A DNA stretch of 64,000 nt from Argyresthia goedartella (Eukaryota; Arthropoda; Insecta; Lepidoptera; Argyresthiidae): positions 7,688,001-7,752,000 of the forward strand of contig OX463813.1 in NCBI GenBank assembly GCA_949825045.1, in the 5' to 3' direction. Positions 37,201 to 49,200 of the stretch are shown one piece after another. How positions within the stretch are numbered: position 1 is the stretch's first letter; each line of letters opens with the position of its first letter. The position numbers and the translations under genes were made by a program. The notes beneath the pieces are model-generated. The model was given only the letters and a program-made list of their open reading frames with translations. It ran no database searches and was not told where the DNA came from.

Positions 37201-40200
37201 GCAATGGCTTTCCTTTGCTTAGAAAGCAACGGTATAAAAATACTTTTCTGTGAAAATAATAATAATAATTATACCTTGGACACTATTTACACACATTGAT
37301 CTAGCCCACAACTAGGATTCCCTGTATCTTGGGTACTAAACAACGATACACATACTTATATAGATAAATATTATACATAGATAGATAAACCACCATGACT
37401 AGGGTACAAACATCCGTTTTCATCAAACAAATGTTTGCCCCCACCGGGACTCGAACCCGGGACCCTTGGCTTCATAGGCAGGCTCACTGCCGACTCGGCC
37501 ATTCTGGTCATGCAAAATACATGGGGGCACTAGATTTGGTGAACATTTAACATATTTGTGGTTTACAATATATTTGTTTCCCTTAACAAATTTCTTTATT
37601 TCTTGTGTCCTCCCACAGAAATTCTCGCTCGCGTACCACCAATGCCGCTGGAACTACTACGATCAGGAGGAGATTCGAACCCTCGACGAGAACTTTGATA
37701 AGCACGACATGCCCGTCGATGTGTACTGGCTCGACATCGAGTACACCGACCGCAAGAAGTGAGTGCGAGGTTGTAGCGAGATTGCAGGATCACGCGAGAT
37801 TGCGGGATGTCGCGAGAAAGTGGGACCGCGAAAAATTTACGAAAGATACAAGATTTTGCAGAATTCCGTAGTCTTGTCAAATTTCAAAAACCGAGATCTC
37901 GCGAGATTAACGCAAACTTTCGAGATCTCGCGTGATATTCGAAAATTTTCGAGATTCACCTAGATTCCGGGATCTCAAGAGATTCATGCCTTTTTAGAGA
38001 TCTCACAAAGCAATATAAAAAAAATACTAGACAAAAGTATCAGCTGTGAGATGTGTATGAGAAATTAAATAATTTGACAGGTACTTCACCTGGGACCTCG
38101 AGAAGTTCTCGCACCCGGCAGATATGGTCGCCAACGTCAGCGCGAAGGGTCGCAAGATGGTCGTCATCATAGACCCGCACATCAAGCGCGAGGCCGGATA
38201 CTTCGTTCACGAGGACGCGACGGAAAACGGATACTACGTCAAAGACAAGGAGGGGAAGGACTATGAAGGTAATAATATCTCCTGAGATTCACACGAGAGC
38301 ATGTAGTAAATAGAGACTGCGAGATTAACGCGAGATCATCTAGTCAAACGAGTTCTCGCGTGATCACACAACCGAACAAGAGCTGTAAGTTTAGTTCACT
38401 TACGTTTAGCTTACTTCACCGATTGTGGTCTCTCCACAATCTGCGCAGTTCTACACAATCTAATCGTTATAGCATCATCACTGCATCATTGGCACCCATA
38501 AGACAAGCTTGCTTAGTTTGGGGTTTGGGGTCACAAGACAACTAAAAAATAATCTCTTAAATTTCTAAATGTAAGGCTTAGTAATAATATAATAATAATA
38601 ATACCTTAGACACTAATTGCACACATTGATCTAGCCCCAAACTAGCATTCCCTGTATCTTGGGTACTAGACAACGATACACATACTTATATAGATAAATA
38701 TTATACTTAGATAGATAAAAAACCATGACTAGGGTACAGACATCCGTTCTCATCAAACAAACATTTGACCCCACCGGGACTCGAACCCGGGACCCTTGGC
38801 TTCGTAGACGTTTCCCATTCGGGTCGTTAGTGTTTGTTATTATTTTTAATTAATCTTGTAATTATTTAGAATATTTTTTTTTTGTGATTGTTTTAAAGTA
38901 TTTTGGAATAAATATTTTTGTATTTGTATTCCGCCCCCAGGTTGGTGCTGGCCCGGCTCGTCGTCGTACCTCGACTTCCTCAACCCGGCCGTCACCAAGT
39001 ACTACAGGGACCGGTACCGCTACGAGAACTTCCCCGGGACCAGCAAGGACGTGCATATCTGGAACGACATGAACGAGCCTAGTGTGAGTCCATTACCCTA
39101 CACTATCGTTGCCGCACCCCCGCCCTCGAGTTAACTTTACCGTCTAGTACTATTATAATAAATCTAACTAATATTATAAATGTGAAAGAAGCGATGTTAG
39201 AATGTTTGTATGTTTGTGTGTTTGTGCCTCAATCACGCTAATGGCCGGTTTCCTGGGCGCAGATTAAGTTAACAAATTAGTTAAGTTGATTTCAGCCAAT
39301 CACGTGCCGCTATTTTGATTATTGGCGGCACGTGATTGGCTCAAATCAGTTTAACCAATTTGTTAACTTAATCAGCGCCCAGGAAACCGGCCGTAAAACG
39401 GCTGAACGTATTTGGTTGAAATTTAGCACAAAGGCAGTTTATGGGCTCGATTAACATATAGGATACTTTTTATCCGACTGCACCAGAAGGAGGGTAACGT
39501 AATAATTTCGGTTAATAATAATAAAATTATAGTTGCGGGCATCAGCTAGTAATAAATAAATAAAATTGTTTAATTCAGAAATCGAGTTCCATACACAATT
39601 AACTACACACAAAAGCAGAACTAGACTACAATCAAAATCAAACGTGTTAGTACCAATAAGATCTTACTTTTTATGTTAGTATTATTACTTTTATGTTACT
39701 ATTATTACTTTTATGTTACTATTAAACAGCTCAAAAGATTTCGATGCAATTGTTGCAAATTGCAGTTCGGCTCATTCGTACTCGTATCCGGGTAAAGGCC
39801 TGTGCTCCTCGGAGGGAACGTTAATGAATTGCTACATTTGTTTGTAGCAAAATGCATGCATACAGAGCGTCACGCCTTTTCACATACGGGGTGGCAGAGG
39901 CACAATTGTGCGCACGTTTAGCAAATTATTTGATTCTCCATTTGCGTGACAGAGGGCTAGCCCATCGCCGCAGCTACGGAGATTGGTGGTTGGCTAAAAT
40001 ATGAATAAATATTTAAAATTTAACTTTATTATTATTATTATTATTATTATTATATTTTTATGAATTTTTCATTTCACTCTTGTAATAAAGAGGTTCTGAT
40101 ACACGGGCTTACGCCAAGTGCTTATCTACTAAAGATCACGGTCCTTGCCCATGAATTTCCGTACAATTCTACATGTATTTAGTATTGTTGCTTTTTGAAG

Positions 40201-43200
40201 AAGTATGTGTGTGGATCTGGGTATATTTAGTGTTTTGAGACTAGTGTGTAATGTGTATGGGATGACTCCTGTGGATGAGATGACTATTGGGATGGTTTTG
40301 ACAGATTGTACCTGCCATTGTGTTTTAATTTCAATGGCAAGGTCTGTGTATTTTGTGTTTTTTTCTGTAAACGTTGTGGTAAGGTTGTGTGTATTTGGTA
40401 TGGCTATATCTATGAGAAATACTGTTTTGTTTTGTTTATCGTGGAGAGTTATGTCAGGCCTGTTGAAATGAATAGTTTTGTCTGTAATTATAGTTCTGTC
40501 CCAGTAGAGTTTAAAGTCTGTTGATTCTAAAACTGTTTGAGGTGTGTATTTATAGTAGGCTGTTTTTTGTGCAATCAATTTGTATCTGAATGCGAGGTGT
40601 TGGTGTATGATGGCTGCAACTTGGTCGTGGCAATGTTTATAATCTGATTGTGCGAGTGATCTGCAGGCTCCTGTGATATGCTGTATTGTTTCTGAACTAT
40701 TTTGGCACTGTCTGCACATGTCGCTTGCCATTGTGCGGTCGTGTATTATTATTATTATTATAAGAAAGTAGTGAGCGACCACTCTTGCTTGCCGAGTGTC
40801 GCAGGACCCGCTAGTCAAGTCGGCGACGTGAGTAAATATTTATAATTAGCTATGAATATTCTGAACCCGCGAGGCCGATCGTCGGCGTGCGAGCAATGTT
40901 CGATTAAAAACCGCCTTGCGGGTGCTTGGCACTGAAAGTGTTAATTATTGACAGTCTAATTTGGGTTAATTTCGCTAAACCCACGTGTCTTTATAGAATT
41001 CACAGTATGTGAAATATTTCTTGTAGATGTGAGCCAATATTTCCCCCGATATCCATTATTTCGTTCGGGATTTTATTTTGCAAGTAAAAAAACGCCCAAG
41101 TGTGAGTCGAACTCGCGCACCGAGGGTTCCGTATGTGCCGCACCTCACTTTAGCAATAACAGTTCGGCCGTCACAGATATGCGGAAATATCTCATCAAGT
41201 ACGAACTTCATCTTATGAACGTCATTAATAACATGTAACAACCTAGTATAAAAGCTAGGATTGCATTCCAATCAAATAGACAGACTTTAACTGAGCATGT
41301 AGTGACAAGCCTTTTATTCCGTCTCCCGTCGGCACCACCGGCCACACCAGTCGGCAAAGTGGTGACCCCGACAGTGAACATCGAGCAAGCTTCGGTAAAA
41401 TCTTTGTCGAGATGAAGAAATAAGCTGGATTCGCCTTCAAGAATGTTTCCGCAATGGAGACTTAGGCGCACTTAGAAGTCTGCATACAAATCACTTTTTT
41501 GTGATTACATTTTTTTTTCTTGACTTGTGCCATAAAACCTTGCTTCTTGTCAAATTTCATGATTCAAGGTAAACGGGGAGTACCGTTTACCTAGAATCAT
41601 GAAATTTTAAAATCGAGTGTAGGATTTTATTCCCTAATAAAGTAAGCATATTCAGAAAAATTGTGATTTAAACGGCGGGATCTTTTCATTGACCTGTACG
41701 TTTAATTTTTTCACAACTTTAATGGACCACAGCCCTGAGTAATTGATGTTAATTTTAACTTGATGCCTCCGCGCATTCCTGGGAAAAAGGACGGACAGGC
41801 AGACAACGAAACGAACATTTTCCTTTGAAGGTACGGAACCCTAAAAATGTAACATAATATTTGTTTGCAGGTCTTCAACGGTCCAGAAGTGACGATGCCG
41901 AAGGACTGCCGCCATTACAAGCCTCCTCAGGACGGACACGACGGGATCGCATCCTTCTGGGAACACAGGTACAGCTGACGCCACTTTTGTTGGCGACTGA
42001 ATGCCGTATGGAGAAGGTAACGGCGCACGGGTACAAGATAGATAGATAGATAAATCATTTATTTACGAAAACAGCTCAATTACAATTATAAAACAAATAA
42101 AAACACATCAGGTGAATTATAATACTAGACACAAGTAATAGTAAGTGTGCTGCCTCTCCAAATAGGCTCCAACTCAACATAATGCTGCAGCATGACAGCG
42201 TGCCACAGCGCTGTTATTCTGCTGGTACCTGTAACTAGGCCATTAGCGTGATTGAGGCACAAACACACAAACATACAAACATTCTAACATCGCTTCTTTC
42301 ACATTTATAATATTAGTTAGATTTATTATAATAGTACTAGACGGTAAAGTTAACTCGAGGGCGGGGGTGCGGCAACGATAGTGTAGGGTAATGGACTCAC
42401 ACTAGGCTCGTTCATGTCGTTCCAGATATGCACGTCCTTGCTGGTCCCGGGGAAGTTCTCGTAGCGGTACCGGTCCCTGTAGTACTTGGTGACGGCCGGG
42501 TTGAGGAAGTCGAGGTACGACGACGAGCCGGGCCAGCACCAACCTGGGGGCGGAATACAAATACAAAAATATTTATTCCAAAATACTTTAAAACAATCAC
42601 AAAAAATATTCTAAATAATTACAAGATTAATTAAAAATAATAACAAACACTAACGACCCGAATGGGAAACGCCTACGAAGCCAAGGGTCCCGGGTTCGAG
42701 TCCCGGTGGGGTCAAATGTTTGTTTGATGAGAACGGATGTCTGTACCCTAGTCATGGTTTTTTATCTATCTAAGTATAATATTTATCTATATAAGTATGT
42801 GTATCGTTGTCTAGGTGAGAGTGCGCAATCGAGTGTAGACTAAATAGTATATTATATAACATATATGTTAAATAAACATAAAATAACAGCAATAAAAATA
42901 CATGGTATATATGAGTAAATATAAAATATCATACAAATAAATAAATCAATGTGAGTAAATTAATATCAAATCGAATGTACACAATATGTGTAACAGTAAA
43001 ATAAAATATGCCACACATACCATACCCACCCAATTTAAAACGAGAGTATCGGACTGCCTTCCAGGAATATTATTTAAATAAACTTTATACTTATTGCGGG
43101 AGAAAAGAAAAATAATCAAGAGAGATGCGTGGGCGAGAGAGTGGGGTGACAGCTAGCTCAAACGCCAAGAAACTTGGTTTGGCCTCTACGTAGCTAGTAG

Positions 43201-46200
43201 GAAGTGCAGGGGCAAAGACGGGTGGGCATGAGCACAATGTATGTACCTATATGAAGTACATGACTGTAAATTTAACCTTTAATTCAACCCGGCACAATAA
43301 GTGAAACCTTAGTCTAAAATTTGGCTGACTTTTCCGTGTTAAGCCGAACATTTTGAACCAATGAACTGATTTTAATAGAACAAGACAAAGAACCATCGCA
43401 GGGGAGAATACAACCATTTGGAGAAAACCACATTAGAATCCGTCCAGCCGTTCGTCCGCTTGGGAGGCACGGACAGACTCACACACAAAGACAGATATAT
43501 ACAAACTTATAACACCCATCTTTTAAAGTTGCGGGTAAAAATTAAGGAGAACATTGCAATACAAAATGAAGGAGTACATATTATGGTAGTGTACCATCAC
43601 AGAGTGCTCATCCCATACAGATTAGAATTAGTCTTCTTCTCAGTCGTAGCACTCTCGACAGAGCGGTCGTGCTCGTCATTTCTGTCGAGTAACCCGCCTC
43701 ACAATTCGTCGCCATTCGTCTCTGATGGCTGCTTTTTTAGTGCATTGGTACAGGGATTATTTTATTATTTATTTATTATTATTATATTATTATTATGGTA
43801 CAGGGGTAGAATTAGTAACCCTTCATAATTCAGAGATGGCGCTGGGAGCGACTGTAATTTAAACGGCATGGTTACAGGCCACATACTTCTAGGTGGGTCT
43901 AGGCACAAATCTTAGAATTTATTAATAAAAATGTTACAGAATTGCAAATAGGTTGTTTTTTACCTGAAAGCAGCGAAGCGCTTAAGAGGAGTTTTATGTG
44001 TTTGACCTGTATTTATGTATATATGTATGTATGTATAGGTATGTCTGTACCTGTGTCACCTCGTAACTAATCAACGAACTAAAGATGCTTTCTAAGCATC
44101 TCTGATTACGAGAAATGTTGTTCTACGTGGTCTATCTCTATTACTAAATTATTATATTATCTGTGATAATACATAATGACAAAACGTCACGTATTTTCCC
44201 ACTCGGGGCGGCAGAGGCGCAGATGTGCCGTGTAGCCTGTTTATTTATATTTGTGTTTGTTCACAGACACATTCACAACGAGTACGGTCTGTGGCAAGAG
44301 AAGGCCACGTTCGAGGGCATGCTGCAGCGAGACGTCGGCAAGTACCGGCCCTTCATACTGACGCGGTCCGTCTTCTCGGGCACGCAGCGGTGAGTGGCTG
44401 AACCGATTCCGACACAACTTTCTATTCTCGCCGTAGGCTTATTGACACTTTTAGGTACTATCAGTAGCATAAGTGGAAGCCCACTTTACAACTTTTTTCC
44501 CTTGCAGCTAGCATGTGGCGGTAGACCCTTGCTTTTGGTAAATTTTTTGTCGAATTTCAAAACCATTGAAAAACCATTTGTTTTATGACTTGTAAGTGTT
44601 GGGCTGCATGGGAAAAGAACCCTTACAGTGGTCTTCCACAACTGCTGATAATGGTACGTTAGCACCCATCATACTGACATGGTCGGCCTTCTAGGGCTCT
44701 CAGCGGTGAGTGGCTGAACCGATTATGATGAGTGTCTGTGATTAGACCTCTCCTGCATGACCTGACTGAAGGTTGTATTCGCCATTGAGTGGAAGTGTTT
44801 AGACAACAATTTTCCATTTAGACGATCAGTCTATTTCGATGTTTTTATGGACGCCTCTTGCCTATGTTTGTCCCCTAGTCATTGTTGTTTGTCTATCTAA
44901 GTATAATATTTATCTATATAAGTATGTGAATCGTTGTCTAGTACCCAAGATACAGGGAGTCCTAGTTTGGGGCTAGATCATTGTGTGTAAATAGTGTCCA
45001 AGGTATTATTATTCACAATTCACAATTATTTAATGCACAGAACATTAGAACAATACAATTATACACGAAATTAAAAGGCAAAGGCCAGATTATCTCTCAA
45101 CAGAGATTTCTTCCAGCAAACCCATCAGGATAGGATACATATAAAATGAAAAGGGTAGTCTAGTGCAATTAAATTCTTACCAAATACCAATAAAATATGA
45201 TACTTACTATAAAAATACATATAATTAAAGAAATAGTAGATAAAATAAAAATATACAAATAATAATAATAATAAATAGATAATACAATTACATACATAAA
45301 TATACAATACCTATGATGAAAGAGAAAGCGATTCTTAACCCCTCGCACCCCCAGCCACTTGGCGCCGACACAGCTCGTCCCCCAGGCACACTTAAGCCCG
45401 CGCGGCGCGCGACACTTGACTGACGTATCAAGTGATTATGTTGAAATGGTAACTCTTAGAACTATGAGAGTGCTAAATATGAGTAGCTAATGAAACCCAC
45501 TCTTAGTCAATGCAAAACTAATGTCACAGTGACCTTCCTTTATTATTGTACCGACATGAGAATCACAGACATCTATGAAAATGGTCCTTCTCGACACAAA
45601 TCTAGCCGACATGAGAAAAACATCAACAAATATACATGTTGTTTGATACCTACGTAATCTACACAATATATCTTTTTTAAAACAATAAAAACATTAGTGT
45701 GTTCTTATAGAAACAATTCAATATTCACAATAAAAGCTCAGAAAAGATCAGTCAAAATTCGCTCGCGAGAAAAAGTGATTTAGTTTTTTCCAGTCTGAAT
45801 ATTTTTTTCTATGAATGACCATAGACAATTGTATCGGATTATAGACATTCGCTACTGTGACACCGGCACGAACGGACGCTTCCTAGCAGCGTACGCGACG
45901 ATGCCCCGTAAATTAGCGACAACCTAGTTTTCGCAATATCGTTACGCCATGGCTGTACCAGCCAAGCGCGCGGACACCATCTTGGTGAACGAGCTGCTCG
46001 CCTTCGTACAACAGAAGCTGGACGTGATGGACGAGGTCTCCCTGGAGCAGATCTGCTCGACCAGCTTCAAGGAGGTTGAGATCGCCGCCGCCAAGACTGT
46101 GCTGCAAGAAACCGCCATCACCACTGTGCGCCTTGTCGCGCGGAGGGGTGCTGCAAGCGGGAAGAAGGATCTTCAGGACATCTTCCGGGTGTTCAAGGAG

Positions 46201-49200
46201 ACCGAACCCGATGACGTCCCGACCTACGTGGCCCGCGACCTGAACAAGCTGCCGCCGGTGACATTCGACCACGTCGACGCCACCCGGCTGCTGAAGGATA
46301 TCGTGCGACTACAGGCTGACGTCACCGACATCCGGAGCAAGTTGGAGACTTCGGAAGGCATTTGCACTGAACTAAAACGTGAGTTGTTAGTATTGCGTCA
46401 GGCCAATACCTCGCTGCCGACGCAGCGAATAGCCGACGCGCGCGACGACAACGCGACGGTCAGCAAAAATGCCCAACAAGCGACTGACCCAGTTACGCGG
46501 GTTGCTAAGCCCGCGTTGACGAACACCGCACCGCTTCGTGACGTCACGAAGCCATGCCGACCAGCACCGAATGCGGTCTCTTCTGGTTCATCCAAATCAC
46601 TGGAAGCCCAAAAAGAAACGTATGCTGCTGTGTCCCGCCGTGCCCGCCGCCGCCGCCCGCGCCCCGCACCGCCCGCCGCCGAACAACAGAAGCTGCAGGC
46701 TGCGCCGCGCGCGCAGCCGGCCAGGCCCGCTCGTGGCCCGCCGAACGCGACAGTTGATGGGGAAGGTTTCATCCTGGTTCAAACCAGGAAGCGCCGCTCC
46801 AGACGCAGCCGCAATCAGCGTGGCACCGCCCCCGCCGATGAGTGCAGCCTCAAAGCTGCCGCTCCCACGGCCCTAATCTACCTTTCCCGGCTCGACGTGA
46901 ACATGACCTGCCAGGACATCGAGCGTCACATCCTGGAAAGGCTGAAGAAGAATCCGCCGCGCAGTCCCAAGCAGGCGACAGAGGTTTCGACGGTGCAGAT
47001 TGATCTTTTGGAGTCAGATAGACCCAAGGACTTTCTGTCCTTCAAACTTCGGGTGCCGGCCGATCTCAAGACAATGTTCCTGGCCAAAGATAACTGGCCG
47101 GAGGGCATTGTCTACCGACGCTATAGGGAAGCGAGACCGAAGACCAAAATCCCTAGCTAGGCTAGAGTTACTATTGTTATATTTTATATCTATGTCTAGT
47201 TTTAAGGTATCTATCGATATGGGATTTTACATCCTGAAATAAAGATTTATTATTATAGACTTTGTCTTATTGAGCGTCTGGAAAATCTTTAACTGTACCA
47301 ACATGACAAAAATTGGCCAAAATATACCGGTTTAAAAAAGCGCGGGAGCGAGAGCGTCATATGACGCTTGGGGGACGGACGGTACTCGAGGCGAGCGTCA
47401 TATGAGGCTTGGGGGATTGTAAGGTTAAAGGAGAATGAAATGAGAGTGGGACTGTCCCTAATGGTGCAGGGAAGTGCGTTCCACAGCCGAATGGCCCTCA
47501 GCCTGAACGAGTGCTCGTAGGCGACGGTGTTATGCTGCGGAATACATAGAAGAGACACCGTGTGAGATCTCCGCTCCTTGCCTCTGGAGAAAAGGAACTC
47601 AAAACGTTCACGAAGGTAGAAAGGATATCTGGGGTTTCTCAAGATGTTAAAGAGTAAAGCCAATATGTGGAAATCACGGCGAAGACGAATCGGGAGCCAA
47701 CCCAGTTCCTTGCGATACTGCGAGCGATTATTCCAAGCCCGCTCTCGCGGTGGCCAGCCTAACCTGACTGGTTGACCCCCGTGCGCAGGTACGCCGCCGT
47801 GTGGACCGGCGACAACGCGGCCGAGTGGGGCTTCCTCGCGGTCTCCGTGCCGATGTGCCTCTCGCTCGCGTCCGCCGGCATCTCCTTCTGCGGCTCCGAC
47901 GTGGGCGGCTTCTTCAAGTACCCGCAGGCCGAGCTGATGACGCGGTGGTACCAGGTGAGGATGGCGGTTACTTCATGCCAAAGGCAGCTTAGCGTCTCGC
48001 TCTGATGGCGTCGTGGTGTCCGTCACTGTCCTACTGACGCGTCGAGGGCGAGAGCGGGCGACAGAGGGACGACCTCTGTGGCTCTGCGGTTGTGGCTCTG
48101 TCTACCAAACGATGTTTATATGTGTGTGAAGTCGCTGTTTCTGGTTCCTACAACACATAGTATCCTTGTGTGGGGCCAGAAGCAATGTATGTGCATGTAA
48201 GTAAATGTTTATGTTCGACTTTGTCGCGTAGTAAGTTAAGTTAAGTTTTTGGCATAGTTATGGCTTCCATCGTGTGTTGCCACAATGATTTCGCTAATGG
48301 CACTTGTTACACTTTAACATTAGACTAATCTAATATTGTTTGTGAATTGACAGGATATGTCTGTTGCTCTATTTTGTATCTCTTGACATATCAGGATTTC
48401 TTTCAAATTGTTTCACCAATGACAGTTAAATGACATCTCCTGACACCAATAATCGCGCTCTGATTGGTCAGACGTCCATTAGAAGTAAGAAAGCGTCCTC
48501 CAAAACATGATTTGCAATAAAATATTCTCTACAATTATTGACAGGACTGTTGGAAGGTGACTTTATTTTTGATAGGTGTCGTAGTTTCTGACGCTTATTA
48601 TTTTTGGCAGGTGGTGGCATAGTTTCATAGATGTCAATTCAATTGTTTTTGACATGTGTCATAATCTATCAAAGTCTGACGTCTTTCACTGTTTTGATCA
48701 TCAAAGTTTGGCAGATGTAACTTTTTTAAGCCATTTATTTATGAGTCTCTCATGCCTATCGATCAGCCCACATCCATCTACCCCGCTCCTGAGCCTCCAG
48801 CATCCACTGCCTGCCAGCAATGGTCTCTGCGCCATCAAACTCGCTCATTCATCCAACAACATGTTGTTCTGACCACCCAGGCTGCTGCGTACCAGCCATT
48901 CATGCGCGCGCACTCGCACATCGACACGAAGCGCCGCGAGCCGTGGCTCTACGACCCCTCCACCAGCGCGCTGCTGCGGGAGGCACTGCGCCGCAGATAC
49001 GCACTTCTCGACTACTGGTAACCAACTGTTGCTCCTTCAGTGCCGTCTGCCGCTGTAAGGAAGGACACACGGGGAACGTTCTCACGGGGGCCCCAATCAA
49101 TCGAATCAAAATATTCTTTATTCTGTTGGATAATTACGGATCTCTTAGGGCACTTCATTTATTTAATACCAGGTGTACGTTCCAAAAGCAGATCCTTATA

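Noticed and set aside
40205..40524. Plus-strand ORFs of 72-88 codons
   Set aside because: Antisense shadows of the Dong-like nuclease frame.
42412..42634. Second catalytic exon as a functional antisense gene
   Set aside because: It is an inverted copy of one exon without the rest of a gene; treated as a structural duplication only.
43418..43828. 136-codon ORF
   Set aside because: Runs across an RTE-like repeat and low-complexity ATT sequence; no recognisable domain.
46398..46876. Arg/Pro-rich ORFs overlapping the half-LINE ORF
   Set aside because: Shadow frames of the GC-rich ORF1 linker.
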